Part shown: piece by piece, positions 1 through 7,811 of the stretch
Numbering within the stretch: position 1 is the first letter of the stretch
How the letters are laid out: each line of letters starts with the position of its first letter
Assembly (NCBI GenBank): GCA_027492485.1
Contig: JAPUER010000022.1
Coordinates: 16,296-80,295, forward strand
Length of the DNA: 64,000 nucleotides
Direction of reading: 5' to 3'
Source: Betaproteobacteria bacterium
Lineage (GTDB): Bacteria > Pseudomonadota > Gammaproteobacteria > Burkholderiales > Casimicrobiaceae
Position numbers and translations under genes: made by a program
The notes under the pieces: model-generated
The model's database searches: none
The model's input: only the letters and a program-made list of their open reading frames with translations
Told to the model about the DNA's origin: nothing

Positions 1-2
1 CC

Positions 3-167
3 TGGTTGCCGCAGAGCCTGATCGCGCCGGAGCTGGCCGGCGGTGCGCTAGTGCTGGCCGGCGACGACGCCTGGACGGTGCCGATCGAGGTGCGGCTGTT
101 CCGGCCGCGGGTGCCGTTGTCGGAGACGGCAGAGGCGTTGTGGCGGGTGGCGAGCAACGCCCGGTGA
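3..167 (+). CDS. LysR-family transcriptional regulator, C-terminal fragment
   Basis: Only the last 54 codons are inside the window; the gene begins upstream of base 1. The frame ends at TGA 165-167. The tail (WLPQSLIAPEL, then WTVPIEVRLFRPR and LSETAEALW) resembles the end of the LysR substrate-binding domain, where a strand of the type VPIEVRLFR is followed by a final helix. The family binds DNA through an N-terminal helix-turn-helix and a small-molecule inducer through this C-terminal domain. Which genes it controls cannot be judged, because the divergent neighbour that would suggest a target lies outside the window. Family assignment from a fragment is moderately secure. Confidence 0.6.
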   Translation, partial: WLPQSLIAPELAGGALVLAGDDAWTVPIEVRLFRPRVPLSETAEALWRVASNAR

Positions 168-203
168 TCGCCGATCGTCGCCTGCGGCCCCGTCGCAACC
201 GTC

Positions 204-328
204 GATACATCTTTACGATGAATGCCGCATCGGATAAGGGCTCCGGCCGCAAATTGGCTGAAAGTCGACTTCATGCGAAATATCGCGCCATGCCTAGCGC
301 AGATACCGCATAAGCAAAAAAGCTGATG
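204..328. repeat. Dispersed 123-bp palindromic element, copy A
   Basis: Central AAGTCGACTT at 262-271, right end AAAAAAGCTGAT at 316-327, degenerate left end near 205-214 (ATACATCTTT). The arms are about 61 bp each side of the centre, as in the other copies (7115, 24085, 26074, 37645, 45734 and 52929). It fills most of the 168-329 gap and stops two bases before the stop codon of the minus-strand DUF3108 gene. Confidence 0.75.
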
Positions 329-329
329 G

Positions 330-1502
330 CTACTCGGTGCTGATCGCCGTCAGTTCGAACGAGGCACTGCGGCCCTGCCCGTTCACCACTTTCAGCCGCA
401 GCGGGATGTAGTGAAACTCGGGTGACAGCCAGAAGGTGGCGTTGCCGTTCGGCTTGCCGTCGGCGTCGGGTTTGCGGCTGCCCTTCCAGACCTGGGTGGC
501 GACCTTTTTCAGCTGGCGCTGGCCGGTGACCGGGTCGGCATCGCCGGTCGGCACCTCGATCGTTTCCTCGCCCGCGCGGTCGAGCGTATAGACATCCATA
601 CGCCGCGTGGTGCCGACGCTGAGCGTCACGCGGTCGGTCTTCGGCGTCGAAAAATAGAACTGCACGATCCAGGTCAGCGCATCGTGCGGCTGCCCCTCGA
701 ACGGCACCGGCTCCTTGTCCGGCAGGCGCAGCACGCCTTTGTCGTAGTCGAAGACCACTTCGCGCCGCTTGTCGGGGTTGCCGCGTTCCTCGACGAATTT
801 TTCCGGGCGCAGGCCGTCGGCGGTGATCTGCCCTTCCGATTCGCCGGTGAAGGTGCCGGGATAGAGCAGCGCTGCGATACCGCGACCGCGGCCGACGATG
901 CGCAGCTTGTAGCGGCCGTTGTCGTGGCTGAATTGCAGCACCACCGGGCCGACCTCGAACTTCTGCTCGCCGAGAAACGCGGTGTAGCCGAGGTTGATCT
1001 TCTTCGGCGGCATGCGCGCCGGCGGCGGTGGCGGCTCGGGGGCGGGTGGTGGCGGCGCCGGTTCCGGCGGCGGCGGTGCGGCAGCGACTGCTGGCTCGGG
1101 CGCCGCGGCGCTGTCCGGCGCGGCGGGCGCAACCGGGGTCAGGTCCGGCACCGGGTCGGCAACGATGGCAACCGGCGCTTCGGCGGCGACGACCGGCTTC
1201 GGCCGCTTCGGTTTCGGTTTCGGCTTCGGCGCCGGCGGCGGCGTTGCGACCGGCAGCGGCGGGGGCGGCAGCGGCATCAGCTTCGCCGCCAGCGTGATGC
1301 GCTGGTCCTCCGGCGGCTCCACATCGGCGGTGGCGCCGATCAGCAGATGCAGCAGGATCGAGGCCGCCAGCGCCAGCGTCAGCTTGCGGCGCGGCGTCGC
1401 CAGCAGGCCGCGACGGCTGGCCAGGCCACGCGCCAGGTCAAAGCGGGCCGCATCGTGGGCCGCCGGGTTCACATTCACGCGGGAGGAGACAGCATCGGCC
1501 AT
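330..1502 (-). CDS. DUF3108 protein with TonB-like proline-rich linker
   Basis: 390 residues. A short cytoplasmic start is followed by one membrane segment (about residues 41-58, LTLALAASILLHLLIGA), a long Pro/Ala/Lys-rich stretch (about 75-165, including repeated PKPKPK) and a C-terminal folded domain (about 168-390) resembling DUF3108. The arrangement, inner-membrane anchor plus proline-rich spacer plus periplasmic domain, recalls TonB, but the C-terminal domain is not TonB-like. DUF3108 proteins are described as periplasmic and of unknown function; they commonly sit beside purN in Betaproteobacteria. It lies 42 bp downstream of purN on the same strand and is probably cotranscribed. The shadow frames on the other strand come from its GC-rich proline repeats. 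Function not known. Confidence 0.85.
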   Translation of the reverse strand: MADAVSSRVNVNPAAHDAARFDLARGLASRRGLLATPRRKLTLALAASILLHLLIGATADVEPPEDQRITLAAKLMPLPPPPLPVATPPPAPKPKPKPKRPKPVVAAEAPVAIVADPVPDLTPVAPAAPDSAAAPEPAVAAAPPPPEPAPPPPAPEPPPPPARMPPKKINLGYTAFLGEQKFEVGPVVLQFSHDNGRYKLRIVGRGRGIAALLYPGTFTGESEGQITADGLRPEKFVEERGNPDKRREVVFDYDKGVLRLPDKEPVPFEGQPHDALTWIVQFYFSTPKTDRVTLSVGTTRRMDVYTLDRAGEETIEVPTGDADPVTGQRQLKKVATQVWKGSRKPDADGKPNGNATFWLSPEFHYIPLRLKVVNGQGRSASFELTAISTE

Positions 1503-1544
1503 GGCGGCGGCTAAACGCTGGCGCCGATGGCCGCGATGACAGGG

Positions 1545-2135
1545 TTATCCGCCACGCGCCGGCCCGGTACGCACCCGCAAACCCTCGACCGCCAGTCGCC
1601 CCTCGCAAAACAGGCGCACCGCGTAAGGCAGGATCTGATGCTCCTGTAGCAGCACTTTCGCGGCCAGCGTGTCGGGCGTGTCGTCGTCCTCCACCTGCAC
1701 TGCGGCCTGCGCGATGATCGGGCCGCGGTCGAGCTCGGGGGTGACGAAATGCACTGTGCAGCCGTGCAGCTTGACGCCGTCGGCCAGCGCGCGCTGGTGG
1801 GTGTCGAGCCCCGGAAAGCTCGGCAGCAGCGAGGGGTGGATATTGATCAGCCGACCGGCAAAAGCGTTGACGAACACCGGTGTGAGAATGCGCATGAAAC
1901 CGGCCAGTACGACCAGATCGGGCCGGTATTCGTTCAATGCGGCCACCAGCGCGCCGTCGAAGGCTTCGCGGCTGGCGTAGTCCTTGTGGCCGATGGCGAA
2001 AGTGGCGATGCCGGCGTCGCGCGCAATGGCAAGCCCACCGGCGTCGGCCTTGTTGCTGCCGACCACCACCACGTCGCCGCCGCAGTCGTTGCGCAGCAGC
2101 GCCGCCATGTTCGAGCCGCGCCCCGAGATGAGCAC
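1545..2135 (-). CDS. purN: Phosphoribosylglycinamide formyltransferase
   Basis: Transfers a formyl group from 10-formyltetrahydrofolate to GAR, the third step of purine synthesis. Visible family motifs are GRGSNM near the start, the folate/catalytic segment INIHPSLLPSFPGLD with its His, and GCTVHFVTPELDRGPII with the conserved Asp. Length (196 residues) fits the family. The start is the GTG at 2133-2135, giving MLISGRGSN; most family members have about five more residues before LISG, and the frame upstream holds no ATG. This, with the open end of purM in the same place, hints at an indel at the junction. Same strand as purM and DUF3108, so likely one transcript. Confidence 0.9.
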   Translation of the reverse strand: MLISGRGSNMAALLRNDCGGDVVVVGSNKADAGGLAIARDAGIATFAIGHKDYASREAFDGALVAALNEYRPDLVVLAGFMRILTPVFVNAFAGRLINIHPSLLPSFPGLDTHQRALADGVKLHGCTVHFVTPELDRGPIIAQAAVQVEDDDTPDTLAAKVLLQEHQILPYAVRLFCEGRLAVEGLRVRTGPARGG

Positions 2136-3298
2136 GGCGATGGGTTGGCGCGGCGGTCCGGGCGGTTCAAGCGCCCATCCCGGGCGGCGGCGTCATCGGT
2201 GCCGCCGCGCGGCTCGATGATCGCACGCTTGCGGCCGGCCTCGACGCTGCCGGCGACCCAGGCCTCGATGCCGCATTGTTTGGCGATGGCCACGGTCTCC
2301 GCTGCCTGATCGGGGCGCACGAAGAACGCGAAGCCGGCGCCCATGTTGAGCGTGCCGTAGGCCTCGGCGGCGTCGAGCTTCGCCTCGCGCTGCATGAAGG
2401 CGAGCACCGGCGGCACCGGCGGCACCGTGTGCATGCGGTAGGTCAGCTCGCTGGTGTGGCGCAGCAGTTTGCGCCAGCCGTGGCCGGTAATGTTGACGCA
2501 GTAGTGCACGTCCACACCTGCCTTGGCGAGCGCTTCGGTGACCGGCGCGTAGAGCACGGTTGGTGCGAGGATCGCCTCGCCGAAGCGTTGTCCGTTGCCT
2601 ATGTCGGCCTGATAGCCGCCCGCCACGCGCTCGGCCAGCTTGCGCGCGAGCGAGACGCCGTTGGCATGGATACCGCTCGACGCCAGCAGCACGATGGCGT
2701 CGCCCGCGCCCAGCTTGTCGCCCAGCGACAGCCGCGACTTCGGCTGCACCAGCCCGACGCAACTGGCGCCGAGGTCGATGGTGCCGCCCTCGACAACGCC
2801 GGCCAGCGCCGGCGTTTCGCCGCCGCCCCAGGACACGCCACAGACCTCGCAGGCCGCCTGCCAGCCGGCGATCAGATCGGCGGCGCGTCGCCGATCGGCA
2901 AACCAGTCGCTGCCGCCCGCCGCCCAGTACGCCTGCACGATCAGCGGCGTGGCGCCGACGGTGATCAGGTCGTTGACCGCCATGGCGATGGTGTCCTGCG
3001 CAATCGCCGCGTAGAAACTTTTGCCGGTTTCGCGGTACACGGCGTCGGCCACGAGGATCTTGGTGCCGAGGCATTCCACGATGGAGGCCAGATAAAACGG
3101 CCCGGCATCGAGCACGTAAGCCGATTCGCCGCGCGAGGCCGCGACTTCGCCGAGACCGTGCCGCGCGAGCTGCGCCGCCGTGGCGCGCGCCGATTGCTGC
3201 GCCAGCAGCTTGATCGGGTCGACCTGATCGTAGTTGACGCCGGCCTGCTCGTAGGTCAGGGCGTCGGGGTTTGGAGCGGGCGCGGACGGGGCGGACAT
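1934..3298 (-). CDS. purM: Phosphoribosylformylglycinamidine cyclo-ligase, divergent type, with run-on end
   Basis: AIR synthase: closes the imidazole ring of the purine precursor using ATP. The start (LTYEQAGVNYDQVDP) and the segments CLGTKILVADAVY, AMAVNDLITVGATPL, GVSWGGGETPAL and NMGAGFAFFV are recognisable PurM landmarks, but the usual GVGTKL reads CLGTKI and the protein is divergent from the E. coli type. The recognisable part ends near residue 366 (AIIEPRGG); the frame then continues about 88 codons out of frame through purN because no stop is met until 1934. A one-base loss in the run CCC at 2174-2176 would give a TGA at 2167-2169 and a normal-length protein. Function assignment is firm; the C-terminus is doubtful. 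Confidence 0.8.
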   Translation of the reverse strand: MSAPSAPAPNPDALTYEQAGVNYDQVDPIKLLAQQSARATAAQLARHGLGEVAASRGESAYVLDAGPFYLASIVECLGTKILVADAVYRETGKSFYAAIAQDTIAMAVNDLITVGATPLIVQAYWAAGGSDWFADRRRAADLIAGWQAACEVCGVSWGGGETPALAGVVEGGTIDLGASCVGLVQPKSRLSLGDKLGAGDAIVLLASSGIHANGVSLARKLAERVAGGYQADIGNGQRFGEAILAPTVLYAPVTEALAKAGVDVHYCVNITGHGWRKLLRHTSELTYRMHTVPPVPPVLAFMQREAKLDAAEAYGTLNMGAGFAFFVRPDQAAETVAIAKQCGIEAWVAGSVEAGRKRAIIEPRGGTDDAAARDGRLNRPDRRANPSPCSSRGAARTWRRCCATTAAATWWWSAATRPTPVGLPLRATPASPLSPSATRTTPAAKPSTARWWPH

Positions 3299-3324
3299 AA
3301 TGGTTCTTGCATGAACGTGTTGTA

Positions 3325-4641
3325 ATGCCGCCCACCATGAACGCAGACGCGAACAACAAGAAAGACGGAGGCGAGGCCGGCGCCGGCACGGCTGCCGGTG
3401 CCGCCGGCGACAGTGGCCGGGCGAGCGAAAATTCTAGCCCGCCGGCAGGCGCCTCGCCGGCACCACTGGCGCCCACGACGGCGACCGCCGCCGGGCCGAT
3501 CGTGCCGCTCGCCAGCGCCGTCGCCCGCACCAACTGGTGGAGCGCGCTGGCGCCCGGCCACCGTGCGCTGGCGATCATCGCCGTGCTGGTGGCAATCGGC
3601 TATCTGCTCGGCGCGCTGGCGCCGGTGCTGACCCCGTTCATGTTCGGCGCCGTGCTTTCCTACGTTGGCACGCCGGTGGTGGCGGCGCTGGAAGCGCGGC
3701 GGGTGCCGCGGGCAGCCGGCGCCGTATTGGTAATATTGGCGATCGCCGCCTTTGCTGCCGGCATGGTGCTGGTGGTGGCGCCGCTGGTGTCTTCGGAAAT
3801 CGCGCGCATCGGCGAAAAGCTGCCGGAACTGCTCACCAGGGCGCAGGAGCAATGGCTGCCGTGGATCAACCAGACGCTGGGTACGGCATTCTCGTTCGAC
3901 CTGTCGCAGTTGAAGACGCTGGCCAAGGACAACGCCGGCGCGGTGAGCGGGCTGTCGGCCAAGCTCGCCGGGTCGCTGCAATTCGGCGGCCAGGTGGTGA
4001 TCGGCCTCGTCATCAATGTGACGCTGGTGCCGGTGGTGATGTTCTACTTCCTGCGCGACTGGCCGCAGATGATCGCCGGCATCGACCGCATGCTGCCGCG
4101 CCCGGCGCGGCCGATGGTGCGCGACATTGCCCGCGAGATCGACGCCGTGCTCTCGGAATTCCTGCGCGGTCAGGGCATGGTGATGCTGGCGCTCGCCGCC
4201 TACTACAGCATCGCACTGAAGATCGCCGGGCTCGAATTCGCGCTGCCGGTCGGGCTGGTGACCGGCTTGCTGGTGTTCATCCCGTATGTCGGCTTCGGCC
4301 TCGGCATGACGCTTGGCATGCTGGCGGCGCTGACCCAGTTCAGCACTCCTGGCCCGATCGTGGCCGTCGCCGCCGTGTTCATGGTCGGTCAGGTGCTGGA
4401 GGGTTTCGTGCTGGTGCCCTATCTGGTCGGCGACCGCATCGGGCTGCATCCGCTGGCGGTGATCTTCGCGTTGATGGCGTTCGGTCAATTGTTCGGCTTC
4501 GTCGGCGTGCTGCTGGCGCTGCCCGCCAGCGCGGCACTGCTGGTGGCGTTGCGCGTGATGCAACGGCGGCTGGCGGAGGCCGACGCGCAGGAGGCGGGCG
4601 CCGCCGCGCCGCCGGCAAACCCGCCTGCCGCGCAACGTTGA
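3325..4641 (+). CDS. AI-2E family transporter (PerM-like membrane protein)
   Basis: A polytopic inner-membrane protein of about 438 residues. After a Gly/Ala-rich low-complexity N-terminus of about 65 residues come hydrophobic segments (ALAIIAVLVAIGYLLG, FMFGAVLSYVGTPVV, AVLVILAIAAFAAGMVL), a soluble middle part (LVSSEIARIGEKLPELL) and further segments including LPVGLVTGLLVFIPYVGFG, the signature of this family. Members export various compounds, for example autoinducer-2 or ions; the substrate here cannot be predicted. Possible starts are ATG 3325, ATG 3337 and TTG 3307; none has a clear ribosome binding site. Divergent from purM with only about 26 bp between; hda follows after 17 bp. The purM / transporter / hda order is typical of Betaproteobacteria. 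Confidence 0.88.
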   Translation: MPPTMNADANNKKDGGEAGAGTAAGAAGDSGRASENSSPPAGASPAPLAPTTATAAGPIVPLASAVARTNWWSALAPGHRALAIIAVLVAIGYLLGALAPVLTPFMFGAVLSYVGTPVVAALEARRVPRAAGAVLVILAIAAFAAGMVLVVAPLVSSEIARIGEKLPELLTRAQEQWLPWINQTLGTAFSFDLSQLKTLAKDNAGAVSGLSAKLAGSLQFGGQVVIGLVINVTLVPVVMFYFLRDWPQMIAGIDRMLPRPARPMVRDIAREIDAVLSEFLRGQGMVMLALAAYYSIALKIAGLEFALPVGLVTGLLVFIPYVGFGLGMTLGMLAALTQFSTPGPIVAVAAVFMVGQVLEGFVLVPYLVGDRIGLHPLAVIFALMAFGQLFGFVGVLLALPASAALLVALRVMQRRLAEADAQEAGAAAPPANPPAAQR

Positions 4642-4658
4642 GCGCGATTGCCACGGCG

Positions 4659-5381
4659 ATGGCCCAGAGCGCCCAGATTCCGTTCGATTTTTTTGCGCCG
4701 GCGCCGCCCGGCTTCGACAACTTCGTGGTCGGCGACAATGCGGAGGCGGTGAGCTGTCTGTACGGATTGACCCAGCCGCGGACGGCGGGCGTCGCGATGC
4801 CGCCGGTGGTGGCGTTGTGGGGCGGCCCCGGCGTCGGCAAGAGCCACCTGATCGCGGCGCTGGCCGCCAGCGCCGATGCCGCGTCCGGCGCCGTGCTGCG
4901 CCTGGCTGCCGGGCAGGCTTTTCCGGCCGACCCCTTCGTCGCGGCGCGCCTGCTATGCGTCGACGATGCCGACCGGTTGACGGCGGCGCAGCAGGCCTGG
5001 CTGTTCACGGCCTTCAACCACGTCGTGCCAGCCGCCGGCACTGTCGTTGTGAGTGGGCACACACCGCCCGCACAGTGGCCGCTGCGCGACGACTTGCGCA
5101 CCCGGCTTGGCAGCGGTTTGACGTTCGAGATCGTCGCCATCCCGCAGGACGCGCTGCCCTCGGCGCTGGCGGAGCACGCGGCACGGCGCGGCTTCGGTCT
5201 CAGCAACGAAGTGCTCACTTACATCCTGAGCCGCAGCCAGCGGGACATCGCGTCGCTCTGGCAAATCGTCGCCGGGGTCGACGCGCTGTCCCTCGCACTG
5301 AAGCGGCCAGTCACGGTGCCGCTGCTGCGTGAATTTCTCGCCCGCAACGCCGGCAGCGGTCATCGCTCGCCAGAAGTCTGA
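4659..5381 (+). CDS. hda: DnaA regulatory inactivator Hda
   Basis: 240 residues. Hda with the DNA-loaded sliding clamp stimulates ATP hydrolysis by DnaA and so prevents re-initiation of replication. The N-terminus carries a clamp-binding-like motif (QIPFDF, about residues 6-11), followed by a P-loop GGPGVGKSH (55-63), a Walker-B-like LLCVDDADRL, and a DnaA-type AAA+ lid region ending ILSRSQRDIASLWQIV. The DnaA DNA-binding domain is absent, as expected for Hda. Start ATG 4659 is chosen over TTG 4638 because it begins directly before the clamp motif. It follows the transporter gene by 17 bp and is probably cotranscribed with it. Confidence 0.9.
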   Translation: MAQSAQIPFDFFAPAPPGFDNFVVGDNAEAVSCLYGLTQPRTAGVAMPPVVALWGGPGVGKSHLIAALAASADAASGAVLRLAAGQAFPADPFVAARLLCVDDADRLTAAQQAWLFTAFNHVVPAAGTVVVSGHTPPAQWPLRDDLRTRLGSGLTFEIVAIPQDALPSALAEHAARRGFGLSNEVLTYILSRSQRDIASLWQIVAGVDALSLALKRPVTVPLLREFLARNAGSGHRSPEV

Positions 5382-5608
5382 AGAGTCAGGCACCGCGGCC
5401 GCAGTAAGCGTTTTCCCTAAAAACAACGCTAAAATTACAGGTTGAGCTAGAAAAAGAACTTCCGCAGGAAGATAAGCGCAAGCAGGGGAGCTCCGGTTTG
5501 TGTTTTTGTTACTTTCTGTGTCAACCGACCGGAAAGTGTCTTCGTTATCGGCTCAAGCTCGCAGCAATGTGAGCCGCGCAAAAAACCAACTCTATAGAGG
5601 ATTTGAAA

Positions 5609-5830
5609 ATGAGCAAACTGTTGACCGCCCTCATCGCTACGGCTTTCGCCGCTGTTTCTTTCGCACAAGCTCCGGCCGCCCCGGCAGCTCCGGCCGCTCC
5701 GGCCGCTGCTCCGGCAGCTGCTCCGGCCAAGGCCGCGGAAGCCAAGAAGGAAGCCGCTCCTGCCAAGGCTGAAAAGAAGGCCAAGAAGGCCAAGAAAAAG
5801 GCCAAGAAAGCTGAAAAGAAAGCTGCTTAA
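5609..5830 (+). CDS. Small secreted Ala/Pro/Lys-rich protein
   Basis: 73 residues. ATG 5609 is preceded by AGAGGA at a suitable distance. A signal peptide ([20 protein letters not shown]) is followed by a low-complexity body: first repeats of APAAPA, then [21 protein letters not shown]. The mature protein would be very basic and unstructured. A strong terminator follows directly (5862-5891) and a 227-bp gap precedes it, so it is likely its own transcription unit. Genes of this kind (short, secreted, Lys/Ala-rich) recur in Betaproteobacteria without an assigned role; binding to nucleic acid, LPS or phosphate-rich polymers is only conceivable from the charge. Function unknown. Confidence 0.75.
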   Translation: MSKLLTALIATAFAAVSFAQAPAAPAAPAAPAAAPAAAPAKAAEAKKEAAPAKAEKKAKKAKKKAKKAEKKAA

Positions 5831-5861
5831 TTCGACGGCGCTCCACGAGCGCTTCGGATGG

Positions 5862-5891
5862 AAAGGGCACCTTCGGGTGCCTTTTTCTTTT
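5862..5891 (+). terminator. Rho-independent terminator after the 73-residue gene
   Basis: Stem GGCACC (5866-5871), loop TTCG, stem GGTGCC (5876-5881), followed by TTTTTCTTTT. It lies 31 bp after the stop codon at 5830. The UUCG tetraloop and T-tract make this a strong intrinsic terminator. Confidence 0.9.
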
Positions 5892-5978
5892 GCTGCTTCG
5901 CCCCCAATTCGTTCTCGTCCACGTTTCCGGTTCCCCGTTGCGCCGATACTGCGCGCCGCGTCAGCGAAAATCCCCACC

Positions 5979-7085
5979 ATGAAAGTGATTGTCGGTCTCT
6001 CCGGCGGCGTCGATTCCGCCGTTTCCGCCTGGCTGCTCAAGGCGCAGGGCCATGAGGTGCTCGGCATCTTCATGAAGAACTGGGAGGACGACGACAACAG
6101 CGAATACTGCTCCTCGCGCGAGGATCTGGTCGACGCGGTCAGCGTGGCCGACCACATCGGCATCGACATCGAGGTGGTGAACTTCGCCACCGAGTACAAG
6201 GACCGCGTGTTTTCGTACTTTCTGGCCGAATACCAGGCCGGCCGCACGCCGAACCCGGACGTGCTGTGCAACACCGAGATCAAGTTTGCCGCCTTTCTCG
6301 ACCACGCGATGCGGCTGGGCGCCGACAAGATCGCCACCGGCCATTACGCCGGCGTGCGCGAGGCGACCGATGGCTCGGGCCGCGTCGAACTGCTCAAGGG
6401 CGACGACGACAGCAAGGATCAGTCGTACTTTCTGCACCGGCTGAATCAGGCGCAGCTGTCGAAGGCGATGTTTCCGCTGGCGAACATTCCCAAGCGCGAG
6501 GTGCGCGCGATCGCCGAACGCGAGCGCATCCCGAACTTCGCCAAGAAGGATTCGACCGGCATCTGCTTCATCGGCGAGCGGCCGTTCCGCGAATTCCTCG
6601 AACGCTATCTGCCGAAGACGCCGGGCCGCATGGTCACGCCCGAGGGCGAGGACGTCGGCGCCCATCAGGGGCTCGCGTACTACACGCTGGGCCAGCGCGG
6701 CGGCCTGCACATCGGCGGCTCACGGGCAGGCTCGGGCGAGCCGTGGTACGTGGCCGGCAAGGACATGGCGAACAACCGACTGATCGTGGTGCAGGGCCGC
6801 GAGCACCCGGCGCTGCGCCGCAACGACGTGCCGCTGGTCAACACGCACTGGATCGCCGGCAGCGAGCCGGTTGCCGGCAACGGCCGAGGCGCGGTCGCCG
6901 AAGGCGGCTACGGCGGCAAGACGCGCTACCGGCAACCGGATGCCGCCTGCGAATACCGGCCGCATGGCGGCGTCGATGGCCAGCCGCTGCTGCACTTCCA
7001 AGAGGGCCAGTGGGCACCGACGCCGGGACAGTACGCGGTGCTGTATCGCGGCAACGTCTGCCTGGGCGGCGGGGTGATCGCCTGA
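5979..7085 (+). CDS. mnmA: tRNA-specific 2-thiouridylase MnmA
   Basis: 368 residues. Adds sulfur to U34 of tRNA Lys, Glu and Gln, taking persulfide sulfur from the Tus relay. The PP-loop ATPase motif SGGVDS is at residues 8-13, the first catalytic Cys is C97 ([11 protein letters not shown]) and the second C196 ([10 protein letters not shown]). GHYAGV and [13 protein letters not shown] are further family segments. Start ATG 5979 gives the standard N-terminus [13 protein letters not shown]; the frame is open upstream but without family similarity. It lies between a terminator and repeat copy B, so it is probably transcribed alone. Confidence 0.96.
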   Translation: MKVIVGLSGGVDSAVSAWLLKAQGHEVLGIFMKNWEDDDNSEYCSSREDLVDAVSVADHIGIDIEVVNFATEYKDRVFSYFLAEYQAGRTPNPDVLCNTEIKFAAFLDHAMRLGADKIATGHYAGVREATDGSGRVELLKGDDDSKDQSYFLHRLNQAQLSKAMFPLANIPKREVRAIAERERIPNFAKKDSTGICFIGERPFREFLERYLPKTPGRMVTPEGEDVGAHQGLAYYTLGQRGGLHIGGSRAGSGEPWYVAGKDMANNRLIVVQGREHPALRRNDVPLVNTHWIAGSEPVAGNGRGAVAEGGYGGKTRYRQPDAACEYRPHGGVDGQPLLHFQEGQWAPTPGQYAVLYRGNVCLGGGVIA

Positions 7086-7114
7086 GCAGTCCGACCGCAG
7101 GACGGCACCCGGCC

Positions 7115-7238
7115 TATCAGCTTTTCGATGCTGTGCGCTGTGCATATGGGCTGGACACGCTTTTCAAGCAAAAGTCGACTTAATGCGATTTACCGCGTCG
7201 AACCCATTACGGCAAAGGCTGCAATACAAAAGCTGCTT
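7115..7238. repeat. Dispersed 123-bp palindromic element, copy B
   Basis: Left end TATCAGCTTTT (7115-7125), centre AAAGTCGACTT (7171-7181), right end AAAAGCTGCTT (7228-7238). It occupies most of the gap between mnmA and the next gene, both on the plus strand. Confidence 0.85.
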
Positions 7239-7297
7239 CACGGCATGCGTGGCCGACGGGCTCGCCATGCCGGTGGCATCGTGATAGCGTTGCGACC

Positions 7298-7795
7298 ATG
7301 ACACCACGCACCGCGCTTCGCCATTCGCTGATCTACGTCCTGGTCGTCGCGCTCGCCGCGCCGGCCCCGATGACGCTGGCGCAGCAGTCGATGGCCCCGG
7401 CCACCGTGCCGGCGCCGGCTGCCAGCACGGCGACCAACGAAGCGACGGCGAAGAAACAGATCGCGGCGGCGCAGGCCAATCAGGCCGCCCTACGCATCAC
7501 GCGCAAGGCGGCGGACGAGTATGCGGTGCTCAACGTCGGCAACGGCAGCATCGTGATCAAGACCAAGTACTGCCACGAGTACGTGCGCGACGAAGAAGCC
7601 CTGCTGCAGACCAGCGAAGACGGCGCCGAAAACGCGCTGCTGTTCGCCACCGGCGCCTATTGCGAAGTGGTCGGCGTCAACAAGGAAAACGACCGCAGCT
7701 ACGGCCTGTTCGACTTCCTGATCGACCTCGGCCTGATGCTGCTGAACAGGGCCACCGGCGGCGTGACGCCGAAACCGATGCCGAAGCGCAATTAG
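7298..7795 (+). CDS. Secreted protein of unknown function
   Basis: 165 residues. An N-terminal signal peptide (LIYVLVVALAAPAPMTLAQ) ends near residue 29, then a Thr/Ala-rich linker, then a compact domain from about residue 60. That domain has two Cys (KYCHEY and AYCEVV), which could pair in the periplasm, and a hydrophobic stretch LFDFLIDLGLMLL near the end. No family was recognised. It is convergent with the amidohydrolase gene (17 bp apart) and separated from mnmA by repeat copy B, so context does not help. It appears real because of its signal sequence, spacing and codon use. Confidence 0.65.
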   Translation: MTPRTALRHSLIYVLVVALAAPAPMTLAQQSMAPATVPAPAASTATNEATAKKQIAAAQANQAALRITRKAADEYAVLNVGNGSIVIKTKYCHEYVRDEEALLQTSEDGAENALLFATGAYCEVVGVNKENDRSYGLFDFLIDLGLMLLNRATGGVTPKPMPKRN

Positions 7796-7811
7796 GGCCC
7801 GGTAGCCCCGG

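Noticed and set aside
262-271. GTCGAC centres as restriction sites or operators for one regulator
   Set aside because: The similarity extends about 60 bp to each side with shared ends, so they are dispersed elements rather than simple operators; a bound protein is still possible but unproven.
3256-4635. Minus-strand frame of 459 codons opposite the AI-2E transporter
   Set aside because: Low-complexity His/Gln/Arg-rich product, shadow of the transporter gene.
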